A stretch of 35,684 bases of DNA. Source: a virus. The notes under the pieces are model-generated. The model was not told the DNA's origin. It did not search any database and was given only the letters and a program-made list of their open reading frames with translations. Each line of letters opens with the position of its first letter. Within the stretch, counting starts at the first letter, position 1. The position numbers and the translations under genes were made by a program. The stretch covers positions 1 through 35,684 of the IMG/VR virus record IMGVR_UViG_3300037189_014295. One strand, given 5' to 3'. Shown one piece after another: positions 23,367 through 31,130 of this stretch.

Positions 23367-25343
23367 GTGGCATTAATTCTTACAAAAGAAGCCTTAAATG
23401 AAATGGTTTCTTATTACCTAACACAAGATGCTTTTGCATTTGACATTGAGACAATGGGTGAAGACGCCCTGCTGACCCCAATCAATACCGTTGTATGGAT
23501 TACTTTATCTACTTACGGTCGTACAGATGTTATTCCAATGGGGCATCCAAACGGTGAGTACATAGAAACTTTACGCCCATTAACTGGTCAGGGACAAAAG
23601 AGAGTGGATGCTGGATTACCTGCACGACCAAGTGATTATTCAGTAAGCGATAAGTTAGCAACTAAACTTTTTAGTGAGCCACCTGCGCAGCTTTTTCCCG
23701 CAGAAGTTTTTAACGCATTAAAACCTTTATTTTTTAACGAAGACATTTTAACTATTGGTCACAATTTAATCTTTGACCTTTGCTCTGTAACTAAATACTT
23801 TGGCGGTGAGGTTCCAGTAGGGCCTTATTTTGACACCATGGTTGCTTCTTTTATTTATGACAACCGCAACAAGGGACGTTGTAGTTTAGACGAGTGCCTT
23901 AAGCGGGAGTTAGGGTACGAAATGGTTAAGGGCGTTGGTAAAGCTATTAATAAGTTTTCTTTTTCTGAGGTTCAAAAGTACGCGTATTTAGATGCAAAGT
24001 ACACATGGGAACTGTGGAAGAAACTAATACCAAAACTGGAAGAGGCTAAAGTTACTAAAGTAATGGCACTAGAGATGGATGTCTTACGCGTTCTTTGCGA
24101 CATGAAGTTAACTGGCGCACTTATTGACCAAGTCTCTTTAAAGCTTTTACACGACCAGTTAGAGATTGACATTGACTTAAAGCGTGCTGAGATTTATAAA
24201 GCAGCTGGCCGTCATTTTAATATTAACTCAATTCCAGAGCGTCAAGCTTTGTTATACAAGCCTAAGGCAGAGGGTGGTCGAGGACTGAAGACATCAATCA
24301 TGACCGTTAAAGGTAAAGATAAAAAGATGAATTCAGAGCAAGAGATTGTTTACACAGATTACTCCACCTCAGCAGAAGCACTTGCTGAGAACGCTGGCAA
24401 AGACCCACTTGCTAAGTTACTTGTGGAGTACGCAGATTTAAATAAGTTGATGACTACCTACGTGATTCCTTACTTAGGCGGGGATGTTACTAAGACAGTT
24501 AACGGTACTTCTAAGATAGAGACACGAGAAAGTCTGCTTATTAACGGACGCATTCATTGCGACTTTGTGCAGATTGGCGCAGAAACTGGACGTTTCTCTA
24601 GTAAGAATCCTAATCTGCAGAATGTTCCCAACCCAGCTACCGCCCATGGTAAGGCTATTCGTAATCTGTTTATTTCCCCCAAAGGATACAAGTTAGTGGT
24701 TGCAGACTACTCACAGATTGAGCCACGCATCATTGCGTCTATGTCAGGTGACCCAATTATGTTAGAGGCATATAGAAACAAAGAGGATATCTATACTGCT
24801 GTTGCTAACACGATGGGAGTTAACCGCGCCGCTGGTAAGACTTTGGTTCTTGCTATGGCTTACGGTGTAGGCCCAGATAAAATTGCAAGAAGCATTGGTT
24901 GCAAGCTTAAAGAAGCACGTGACCTGTTGTCTGACTTTGCCGAGAAGTTTTCTTCTATTGGCCTTTACAAGTTAAAGGTTATCGGTATAGCTAAGAAGAA
25001 CCGCTACGTTACAACCGTCACGGGTCGCCGTCGTTACCTTCCAGACATAGTTTCAAGGGACCGAGACCGTCAAGGCACAGCAGAGCGCCAAGCGTTTAAC
25101 ACCGTTATCCAAGGCACTGCAGCCGACATCATGAAAATTGCCATGGTCAGGGCACATAAAATGATTCCCAAAGAAGCTAGACTGCTTCTTACCGTTCACG
25201 ACGAACTTGTTACTATGACTCCAGAACACCTGACCGATGTAACCGTTAAAGCAATTAGAGATGCTATGGAGGATATTCACATGTTAAAGATTCCTTTAAT
25301 TGCAGACATCACCGTTGTTGACCGTTGGGGAGAGGCAAAATGA
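23367..25343 (+). CDS. Family A DNA polymerase with 3'-5' exonuclease
   Basis: This 658-residue protein has GTG 23367 eight bases after AAGGGG. The exonuclease domain has FDIETMG (D26/E28), IGHNLIFDLCSV and YAYLDAKYTWEL. The polymerase domain has motif A VADYSQIEPRI (D447), the O-helix RAAGKTLVLAMAYG (K491, L495, Y499) and motif C TVHDELV (H611/D612). The O-helix position usually Phe or Tyr (E. coli 762) is Leu, a variant known in many viral polymerases. It has no 5'-3' exonuclease. It is the replicative polymerase of this phage and sits behind a structured leader. Confidence 0.95.
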   Translation: MALILTKEALNEMVSYYLTQDAFAFDIETMGEDALLTPINTVVWITLSTYGRTDVIPMGHPNGEYIETLRPLTGQGQKRVDAGLPARPSDYSVSDKLATKLFSEPPAQLFPAEVFNALKPLFFNEDILTIGHNLIFDLCSVTKYFGGEVPVGPYFDTMVASFIYDNRNKGRCSLDECLKRELGYEMVKGVGKAINKFSFSEVQKYAYLDAKYTWELWKKLIPKLEEAKVTKVMALEMDVLRVLCDMKLTGALIDQVSLKLLHDQLEIDIDLKRAEIYKAAGRHFNINSIPERQALLYKPKAEGGRGLKTSIMTVKGKDKKMNSEQEIVYTDYSTSAEALAENAGKDPLAKLLVEYADLNKLMTTYVIPYLGGDVTKTVNGTSKIETRESLLINGRIHCDFVQIGAETGRFSSKNPNLQNVPNPATAHGKAIRNLFISPKGYKLVVADYSQIEPRIIASMSGDPIMLEAYRNKEDIYTAVANTMGVNRAAGKTLVLAMAYGVGPDKIARSIGCKLKEARDLLSDFAEKFSSIGLYKLKVIGIAKKNRYVTTVTGRRRYLPDIVSRDRDRQGTAERQAFNTVIQGTAADIMKIAMVRAHKMIPKEARLLLTVHDELVTMTPEHLTDVTVKAIRDAMEDIHMLKIPLIADITVVDRWGEAK

Positions 25344-25849
25344 GTCGTTTATTTGATTGGTTTAAAAAGAAAAAAGACCAAGAGCCTTTGTTTGATTTAG
25401 AAAACGCTCCAGAAACTGAATTTCTTGCGGGTACTACTTTAATGCGGTGGTACCTATACGATTTAGACGTTGCAAACCCAGAAGAATTGGCAAACCGTTT
25501 AGCGCTTCCATATATTAGTGAAGAAGGTTCTGAAAAAGAAAAACAAGATAGCGATATTCGCATGAGCCTAGTAGAAAACTATGAACCTTTTATAAAAATG
25601 ATGGCTGAGATAAGCGGAACTGTTATTAATAAAATACAAGATGAGTACTTTGAAACTCACCTAAGAGACCATTTCCCTGACGTAACCGACGAGGAGATTG
25701 TTTCCTTAAGAGAGGTTAGGGCTGAGAACGCAGAGTTTTTTGACCAAATAGGTTTTGCAGCAGCGTTATTTACGTTATCCGTAGGCTTTCATGTAGGATT
25801 ATTCCTTCCAGGACCCGTACTACAAACAAAGGAACAAGATGAGCTCTAA
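25340..25849 (+). CDS. Hypothetical protein coupled to DNA polymerase
   Basis: The protein is 169 residues from ATG 25340, which overlaps the polymerase stop by ATGA. The N-terminus is basic (SRLFDWFKKKKDQ); the remainder is acidic and helical (ENYEPFIKMMAEISG, EEIVSLREVRAENAEF). A hydrophobic stretch near 150-160 (AALFTLSVGFHVGLFL) could be a membrane segment or a buried helix. No domain is recognised. Coupling to the polymerase suggests a replication-linked role. Confidence 0.6.
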   Translation: MSRLFDWFKKKKDQEPLFDLENAPETEFLAGTTLMRWYLYDLDVANPEELANRLALPYISEEGSEKEKQDSDIRMSLVENYEPFIKMMAEISGTVINKIQDEYFETHLRDHFPDVTDEEIVSLREVRAENAEFFDQIGFAAALFTLSVGFHVGLFLPGPVLQTKEQDEL

Positions 25850-26198
25850 TTGGTGGGCAAGCAAACTCGGTGGTCAGCCAACCACCACATCAGCACCAGC
25901 ACAGGCATCACCGCAATATCAGATGCCACAATCACAGCCAGTTCCAACACAACAACCACCGTTCATACCATCACAACAACAATCATCTCGTTGTCCTGGT
26001 TGCGGTAGCGGTAACTATGGCGGAACCACTGAGTCCCGTCCACGTTGTTACGATTGTGGTTACCCAATTCAACAATCAGGCAGCGGTGTTGGTAAGGGAA
26101 TTACAGGCGGACCACAAGCAACAGGTCCAACTCAAGCAGCAGTACAAGTGCCAACGGGCGGTTGGAATCCACAAGGAATCATTGGACGTATTGAATAA
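25839..26198 (+). CDS. Gln/Pro-rich protein with a zinc ribbon
   Basis: This 119-residue protein starts at ATG 25839 within the upstream gene. Residues 1-45 and 80-110 are rich in Gln, Pro, Thr and Gly and look disordered. Between them lies a zinc ribbon, RCPGCGSGNYG and RCYDCGY (CPGC then CYDC). The C-terminus ends WNPQGIIGRIE and shares bases with the recombinase start. It may contact nucleic acid or a replication partner; the function is unknown. Confidence 0.65.
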   Translation: MSSNWWASKLGGQPTTTSAPAQASPQYQMPQSQPVPTQQPPFIPSQQQSSRCPGCGSGNYGGTTESRPRCYDCGYPIQQSGSGVGKGITGGPQATGPTQAAVQVPTGGWNPQGIIGRIE

Positions 26199-27259
26199 TG
26201 AAAACATCAGGAGCATTACTAAAAGCAATTAACGGCATTAATAAAAAACTAGGCGATGACACAATTGTTAAAGCTTCTGATGTTAGAAAAGATGTAGCAG
26301 CAAGGTTTCCAACAGGCTCCCTTGCATTAGATTGTGCACTTGGTGGAGGTTGGCCAGTCAATCAATGGCATGAATTAGTTGGGGAAGCTAGTAACGGCAA
26401 AACTGCTATTGCCCTTAAAACTATTGCAGCCAATCAAAAGCGCGACCCTGATTTCACAACCGTGTGGGTAGCCGCTGAACAATGGGTGCCATCATATGCA
26501 GAAATGTGTGGGGTAGATACCTCCCGTGTATACGTCATAGCAGATAACAGATTAGAGGAGGCTTTAGATGCCGTTGTTGAAATCGTTCAAACCAAGGATG
26601 TGGATTGCATTGTTATTGATAGCCTTCCTGCCCTCGTTCCTAACGCAGAAGATGAGAAAGAAATGGGCGAGGCAACGGTAGGTCGTGCTGCCCTTGGACT
26701 TAATAAGTTTTGGAGAAAGATTGGTAAGGCGTCACGTAGAAGTTTAGTTCACGCCGAACGCCCATTCATTGGGCTTATGGTCAATCAGTGGCGTTCAAAG
26801 ATTGGGGCATATGGCGACCCTAGAACAACCCCTGGAGGCCAAGGCAAAGATTATGCTTATTTCACCCGTTTAGAGATTAAGCGCGATGATTGGATTAAAC
26901 AAGGCACAGGTTCTGATGCCCCAAAGGTTGGGCAAACCATCAAGGTTAGGGTGTTAAAGAACAAGACAACAGCACCACAGCAGGTAGCTTTGTTGGATTT
27001 TTATTTTTCAAACACCGAGAGATTTGATGCTGGGGATTTTGATTCAGCAAAAGAGATTTTGGCACTAGGTATTATCAATAAAGTCATTGTCCGTGCGGGC
27101 GCGTACTATCGGTATGCCGAACGTCAATGGATGGGGCAGGATGCTATGCTTGCTTCATTGAGGGAAGAAATTGACCTCAAAGAGACACTGGAGAAGGACG
27201 TTCTAAACAGCGTTCTGTTGAACTCAAAATATGTTGCTGAGCCTTCTGATGAAGAGTAA
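26198..27259 (+). CDS. RecA/UvsX-like recombinase
   Basis: This 353-residue protein starts at ATG 26198 in TAATG overlap. Walker A is GEASNGKTA (K68), the catalytic-acid strand is VWVAAEQWV (E94), and Walker B is CIVIDSLPAL (D141). The start FPTGSLALDCALGGG is the RecA-type opening of the core. It would form filaments on ssDNA and drive strand exchange for recombination-dependent replication and repair. A UvsX-like phage recombinase rather than host-type RecA is likely from length and divergence. The resolvase gene overlaps its end. Confidence 0.9.
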   Translation: MKTSGALLKAINGINKKLGDDTIVKASDVRKDVAARFPTGSLALDCALGGGWPVNQWHELVGEASNGKTAIALKTIAANQKRDPDFTTVWVAAEQWVPSYAEMCGVDTSRVYVIADNRLEEALDAVVEIVQTKDVDCIVIDSLPALVPNAEDEKEMGEATVGRAALGLNKFWRKIGKASRRSLVHAERPFIGLMVNQWRSKIGAYGDPRTTPGGQGKDYAYFTRLEIKRDDWIKQGTGSDAPKVGQTIKVRVLKNKTTAPQQVALLDFYFSNTERFDAGDFDSAKEILALGIINKVIVRAGAYYRYAERQWMGQDAMLASLREEIDLKETLEKDVLNSVLLNSKYVAEPSDEE

Positions 27260-27590
27260 GGGACAGAAAGAGTCAAAGAAGCACGAGGTACGACTCGCTA
27301 AAGAAATCGGTGGGAAACGAAACGCTGGGAGTGGCGCTTTCTGGAGTCGGAAGGGTGATGTTAGAGCCGCTGATGTTCTTATTGAACATAAGTGGACTGG
27401 CAAAACTCAATTTACCGTCAAAGCGGTAGAACTTGAGAAGATAGTTACAGAAGCAATTCTGGACCATCGCACACCCGTCCTCGGATTCCATCTCAACGGT
27501 GAAAACTACGTGATGCTTACTGAAGACGATTTCTTGGAGTTCTACCATAAACTCCAGGAGCATCTTAATTGTACAAAGGCGACGAGTTAG
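27249..27590 (+). CDS. Hjc-like PD-(D/E)XK nuclease, probable Holliday junction resolvase
   Basis: The protein is 113 residues from ATG 27249 inside the recombinase end; an upstream TTG at 27231 is less likely. The active-site order fits the archaeal Hjc type: E13 in KKHEVRLAKEIGG, a GSGAFWSRKGDV turn with D37, and E46-H-K48 in LIEHKWTGKTQF. Such enzymes cut four-way junctions. The gene is coupled to the recombinase and overlaps the WhiB gene by 22 nt. A general VRR-NUC type nuclease is the alternative. Confidence 0.7.
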   Translation: MKSKGQKESKKHEVRLAKEIGGKRNAGSGAFWSRKGDVRAADVLIEHKWTGKTQFTVKAVELEKIVTEAILDHRTPVLGFHLNGENYVMLTEDDFLEFYHKLQEHLNCTKATS

Positions 27591-27877
27591 ACCGTTGGGA
27601 AAATCATGCTAAGTGTCGAGGGTTAGACACAGAACTTTGGTTTCCACCCAGAGATAAAGCAAAATATAAAGACATTGCTGATAAAGCAAAGGCTATCTGT
27701 CTAGGTAAGGATGGTAAACCTGAGTGTCCAGTGCGCAAAGAGTGTTTGCTCTACGCGCTCAAAATGGATGAACAGCACGGTATCTGGGGTGGATTAAGCC
27801 ACAGAGAGCGCAACGCTTTACAACGTAAGGCAACTCGTAATAAGATGTCTGTTAAGGAATGGATATCAAACAACTAA
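27569..27877 (+). CDS. whiB: WhiB-like iron-sulfur transcription factor
   Basis: This 102-residue protein starts at TTG 27569, behind AGGAG nine bases upstream. The Wbl signature is present: C16, C44, C53 and C59, then GIWGG (71-75) and a basic HTH-like tail (HRERNALQRKATRNK). Spacing is C-x27-C-x8-C-x5-C. Typical Wbl proteins have C-x2-C in the middle, so there is an extra six residues (LGKDGKPE) there. The family binds a 4Fe-4S cluster and acts with the main sigma factor. It is confined to Actinobacteria and their phages and supports that host. Confidence 0.85.
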   Translation: MYKGDELDRWENHAKCRGLDTELWFPPRDKAKYKDIADKAKAICLGKDGKPECPVRKECLLYALKMDEQHGIWGGLSHRERNALQRKATRNKMSVKEWISNN

Positions 27878-27886
27878 AGGGGAATC

Positions 27887-28771
27887 ATGTCAGTCAAACC
27901 ATCTAGCACTATGAAGAAGTTCTTAGAAGCAGGTAAAGCAGATACTCGAGTATTAGGTAAAGCTGAGCGACATATTCTTAGTCGACCACTTGATACATCA
28001 CGTAGAACAGATGTTCTACATCCATCAGAGATGTCAAAGGTTGCTACATGGTGCCACCGTGCATCTTATTTTCAAATTTTAGGTTACGCCCCACCACCAC
28101 GTAAAACACGCATCGGATTACAGACGCAAATGGTGTTTGATGAGGGCCACTACATTCACGCTAAATGGCAAAAGCTTTTTGCTGAAATGGGGATTCTTTA
28201 CGGTACTTGGAAGTGTTGGGTTAAGGGTTGCACAGCCCGCGAGTGGGGTATGCCTTATCCAGAGTGCCCTAATGGTCACGGACTAATGGAAAACTACGCA
28301 GAAGTTCCATTGTCTTACGCACCTTTACATTTTGGAGGTCACGCTGACGGTTGGATTGTTGGCTGCGGTGAGGGCATGTTGCTTGAAATTAAATCAATTG
28401 GTGAAGGAACCTTCCGTTGGGAAGCACCAGAAATGCTTTACGACAACGATAATGATATTAAAAAAGCTTGGAAAGCTTTAGAAACCCCTTTTACTAGCCA
28501 CATTTACCAAGCACAAATTTATTTAAAGTTGCTTGAACTAATTGACAACCCAGATGCACGCGAACATCCAATTCCCCAACAAATTTTATTTTTGTATGAG
28601 TCAAAAGCAACACAAGAATACAAAGAGTTTGTTATTCCTAAATCAGATTTTGGCATTACGGAAATTTTTGATGCTTGTCAGGTAATTGCTGACTGCGTAA
28701 AGGCAAAAACTCCTCCAGCATGTAACGTACAAGGCTCAGCTCTATGCTCATCATGTAAGGATTACGTATGA
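27887..28771 (+). CDS. Cas4-like PD-(D/E)XK nuclease with extra zinc knuckle
   Basis: This 294-residue protein starts at ATG 27887 behind AAAGGGG. C56 and a C-terminal trio C279, C287, C290 could hold an iron-sulfur cluster, as in Cas4/AddB. The nuclease core has H88/H91, D154 in GGHADGWI, E167 and K169 in LLEIKSIG, and Q208 in YQAQIYL. An additional CCCH set (C110, C115, C127, H131) sits between. Such enzymes process DNA ends. No cas1 or CRISPR array is present, so a recombination or end-processing role is likely. Confidence 0.82.
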   Translation: MSVKPSSTMKKFLEAGKADTRVLGKAERHILSRPLDTSRRTDVLHPSEMSKVATWCHRASYFQILGYAPPPRKTRIGLQTQMVFDEGHYIHAKWQKLFAEMGILYGTWKCWVKGCTAREWGMPYPECPNGHGLMENYAEVPLSYAPLHFGGHADGWIVGCGEGMLLEIKSIGEGTFRWEAPEMLYDNDNDIKKAWKALETPFTSHIYQAQIYLKLLELIDNPDAREHPIPQQILFLYESKATQEYKEFVIPKSDFGITEIFDACQVIADCVKAKTPPACNVQGSALCSSCKDYV

Positions 28772-29250
28772 TTACATTAAAGACAGGACCTGGCAGCACA
28801 GCAGTTGTTCACGACTTAGTGCAGCAGGGTTATGGCCCATCAACCTCATTTAACGACTCAGTACCTCGTCTACCTCAAGATTTAACTGAGGTTTCCGACC
28901 AAGATTTGATGTCTTTATTTCAGTCTTTTGTAGAGTACAACAATTTTATGCTGCTACAGCTGTCTTGCGCTCGCGTTGACGAAGAGACATCTTTGAAGTC
29001 ATTAGAAAAGGCCCAGGCAAAAATTTTGGTTGAAGCCCCCAAAGGTGAAACAGTAGCCAAGACAAAAGCAAAAATGGTCTTGGATACTGGCCTTGAACTA
29101 ATGGATTCAGATTATCAAGTCCGCCATAATTATCATGAGATTCTTAAAAGTATGCAAGCTGGCGTATCCGAAAGCACCAAGGTTGTTAGCCGTGAAATTA
29201 CCCGTAGAACTTCAGGAAGTTTTAATTCTAAACAGCGCATGATGACATGA
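28768..29250 (+). CDS. Hypothetical helical protein between Cas4-like and RuvC-like genes
   Basis: This 160-residue protein has its ATG overlapping the upstream stop. It is mostly helical with an acidic, Leu-rich middle (DQDLMSLFQSFVEYNN, SLKSLEKAQAKILVEA) and a basic tail (REITRRTSGSFNSKQRM). No recognised domain was found. Its position between two nucleases implies a role with recombination proteins, but this is context only. Confidence 0.6.
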   Translation: MITLKTGPGSTAVVHDLVQQGYGPSTSFNDSVPRLPQDLTEVSDQDLMSLFQSFVEYNNFMLLQLSCARVDEETSLKSLEKAQAKILVEAPKGETVAKTKAKMVLDTGLELMDSDYQVRHNYHEILKSMQAGVSESTKVVSREITRRTSGSFNSKQRMMT

Positions 29251-29786
29251 AAGTTTTTTATAAAGGCGTTGTGGACGAACACCCAGTATTTCTTGGGATT
29301 GACCAGTCATACAGTGGTTTTGCTATAACAGCTTATGTAAACGATGAAAATTATTATACTGAAGTATATAAATCTGATAAACGCGGGATTGAACGATTGC
29401 GCGATATTCAATCGCACGTGATGAACTGGTTACATGAGTTTGACAAGATTACAGATGTTGCCATGGAGGGATATGCTTTCGGTTCCCAGATGGCTAACAT
29501 GCTTGGAGAGCTTGGTGGCATGGTCAAGTTAACATTGTTAGATTTTGGCATTTACCCACTTATCGTCCCCCCAACTAGCCTTAAAAAGTACGTAACTGGT
29601 AAAGGAAATGGGATTTCTAAAAGTCAGATGCTTTTGTACGTGTATAAGAAGTGGGGCGCTGAGTTTACTGACGATAACGCTGCAGATTCCTACGCTTTAG
29701 CAAGACTGGTATCGGGCAAGCACTCAACCGAATACGAAAAAGAAATTTACGACAAGCTTTCGGACCCTAAATTTAGGGAAAAATAA
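29247..29786 (+). CDS. RuvC-like Holliday junction resolvase
   Basis: This 179-residue RNase H-fold protein overlaps the upstream stop. It has LGIDQSYSGFAI (D19), DVAMEGYAFG (E74), VPPTSLKKYVTGKG and the closing DDNAADSYALA acid cluster (D142/D143/D147). These are the four acidic positions of RuvC-type junction resolvases. It is the second probable junction nuclease in the window, next to the recombinase group. The spacing and fold support an intact enzyme. Confidence 0.85.
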   Translation: MKVFYKGVVDEHPVFLGIDQSYSGFAITAYVNDENYYTEVYKSDKRGIERLRDIQSHVMNWLHEFDKITDVAMEGYAFGSQMANMLGELGGMVKLTLLDFGIYPLIVPPTSLKKYVTGKGNGISKSQMLLYVYKKWGAEFTDDNAADSYALARLVSGKHSTEYEKEIYDKLSDPKFREK

Positions 29787-30100
29787 TGAAGCTTCCCAAG
29801 CCTGATTCGGTTAATTTTTCTGGGATGTCTATTAAAGACCAAAATAAGTATTATGCGCGACACGTCCGTGGATTAATCACATTTATCTTACAACAAGACG
29901 ATTTTCCTGATAAGTTTCGCGATGCATTAGAAACTATAGACGATTACACATTCTACTTGTGTGACGAGATTGGGACAGGGTTCATGGAAGAAGACAATTT
30001 CTGCGAAGATAAAGGCTGCGACGGGGTTTGCGATTGCGGTGATGGCACAGTTACTATTGAGCCATGGGAAGAAAAAGAACCGTTAGAAGATGACGAATGA
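29786..30100 (+). CDS. Small acidic protein with Cys cluster
   Basis: This 104-residue protein starts at ATG 29786 in TAATG overlap. A helical N-terminal half is followed by an acidic Cys-rich tail (FCEDKGCDGVCDCGDG) and a Glu/Asp end. The four close Cys could bind metal. No family is recognised. It is the first of a run of short genes after the resolvase. Confidence 0.58.
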   Translation: MKLPKPDSVNFSGMSIKDQNKYYARHVRGLITFILQQDDFPDKFRDALETIDDYTFYLCDEIGTGFMEEDNFCEDKGCDGVCDCGDGTVTIEPWEEKEPLEDDE

Positions 30101-30279
30101 TTAACGATTCCGATAAAAGCGAATTTTTTATTTGGCTTAACAACGGAATAGACCGAGGTTGGGTAACAGAACCTTTCTGTTGTACTCACGATGGCGGCCC
30201 CATAACAGATGAGGAATACGCAGCAATGGATGAAGGCGACGATATCTGTTTTTCACACATCAAAATACTGGAGGATTAA
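30097..30279 (+). CDS. Small CxxH-like phage protein
   Basis: This 60-residue protein overlaps the upstream gene (ATGA). GWVTEPFCCTHDGGPITDEE then DEGDDICFSHIKI resembles short phage proteins with a Cys-His pair that could bind a metal ion. The function is unknown. It belongs to the same run of small genes. Confidence 0.6.
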   Translation: MINDSDKSEFFIWLNNGIDRGWVTEPFCCTHDGGPITDEEYAAMDEGDDICFSHIKILED

Positions 30280-30528
30280 ATGATGGCATTTGGCGGTTCA
30301 AAAGCAACAACCGATAACGAATTACGTCAACGCGGATATATGACGCCTGATGAGTTTATTGACGCGCTAACACCAGGTTTAAAAGAGTACATGATTAGTA
30401 ATTGGGGACGAAACGGTCAGCTAATGCATCCCGAAGATTTGGCTACAACAGCTTCAATTTACATGGAGGTCGCATATCGAGTAATAGCCGATATGTATAC
30501 AGCGTGGCAAAACCAATACGACAACTAA
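30280..30528 (+). CDS. Small hypothetical protein
   Basis: This 82-residue protein follows a GGAGGA site; a second ATG at 30283 has the better 7-nt spacing. It is helical (DNELRQRGYMTPDEFID, DLATTASIYMEVAYRVI) with no recognised domain. The next gene starts inside its 3' end. Confidence 0.5.
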   Translation: MMAFGGSKATTDNELRQRGYMTPDEFIDALTPGLKEYMISNWGRNGQLMHPEDLATTASIYMEVAYRVIADMYTAWQNQYDN

Positions 30529-30716
30529 AACCAGATTACTCGGGCAACCTTGACCACGCAGAAGAGGTTCGCCACGAGTGCTGTTGTGGTTCTTTTTTGT
30601 GGACTTTAAAGGCCAGTTTTGAAGATTATGAGCTGGCTTCATACTTTCTAGATATGGAGTGCGCCCTTTGTGGCAGTTTTGCTAAAGCCCCAACCCCGTT
30701 AGATAAACCCTTTTAA
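30504..30716 (+). CDS. Small Cys-rich (zinc ribbon-like) protein
   Basis: A GTG at 30504 gives 70 residues; the frame is open upstream, and a start there would overlap the previous gene almost wholly. Two Cys groups, HECCCGSF and ECALCGSF, form a probable zinc ribbon. The ribosome binding site is weak, so coupling is likely. It fills what would otherwise be a gap. The identity is unknown. Confidence 0.45.
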   Translation: MAKPIRQLKPDYSGNLDHAEEVRHECCCGSFLWTLKASFEDYELASYFLDMECALCGSFAKAPTPLDKPF

Positions 30717-30748
30717 CCAGACATAAAAAACCGTTGTTGTCATACTAA

Positions 30749-30768
30749 TAGTCCAAACACTAGGACTA
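30749..30768. promoter_or_regulatory. Inverted repeat ahead of the SpoVS-like gene
   Basis: TAGTCC and GGACTA pair across an 8-nt spacer (AAACACTA), 3 nt before the AAAAGGA ribosome binding site of the next gene. It could be an operator or a small hairpin. There is no T-run and it does not overlap the binding site. Confidence 0.35.
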
Positions 30769-30782
30769 CAAAAAGGAACACA

Positions 30783-31070
30783 ATGACATCGGACACCACA
30801 GATAATTCCGAACAGTTTTTACGCGTCTCGGCTAGCTCAAATCCTCAATCAGTAGCATCAGCTATCGCTCATAGTATTTATGACACTAAAACAGCCAAGA
30901 TTCGCGCAGTAGGCGCAGGAGCTGTAAACCAAGCTGTTAAAGCAATTGCCATAGCCCGTGGATACACCGCGCCACGAGGAATGGACTTAATCTGCATCCC
31001 TGGATTTGCAAGCATTGAGAGCCATGATGGTCAAATTAGTGCCGTTGTATTTGCCATAGAAGTACGTTAA
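30783..31070 (+). CDS. SpoVS-like (stage V sporulation protein S family) protein
   Basis: This 95-residue protein starts at ATG 30783. The family signature is nearly unbroken: LRVSASSNPQSVASAIAHSI, IRAVGAGAVNQAVKAIAIAR, GYTAPRGMDLICIPGF, then VVFAIEVR. SpoVS is a small Alba-fold, probable nucleic acid-binding protein required late in Bacillus sporulation. Finding it alone in a phage is unusual. It has its own leader with an inverted repeat and is followed by a possible promoter. A role in chromatin, transcription or RNA binding is possible; the host effect is unknown. Confidence 0.88.
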   Translation: MTSDTTDNSEQFLRVSASSNPQSVASAIAHSIYDTKTAKIRAVGAGAVNQAVKAIAIARGYTAPRGMDLICIPGFASIESHDGQISAVVFAIEVR

Positions 31071-31079
31071 GACTGTATT

Positions 31080-31108
31080 TTGCTGTAAAAAACCCTATTC
31101 TGTATTAA
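31080..31108 (+). promoter_or_regulatory. Candidate sigma-70-like promoter (TTGCTG-N17-TATTAA)
   Basis: TTGCTG (31080-31085) and TATTAA (31103-31108) are 17 bp apart in the 60-bp spacer between the SpoVS-like gene and the basic-protein cassette. This is a moderate match. It could drive the following block. Confidence 0.4.
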
Positions 31109-31130
31109 ACCTTAGGCCAAAGGAAACCAA

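Noticed and set aside
27887-28771. CRISPR-associated Cas4
   Set aside because: No cas1, cas2 or repeat array; the context is recombination.
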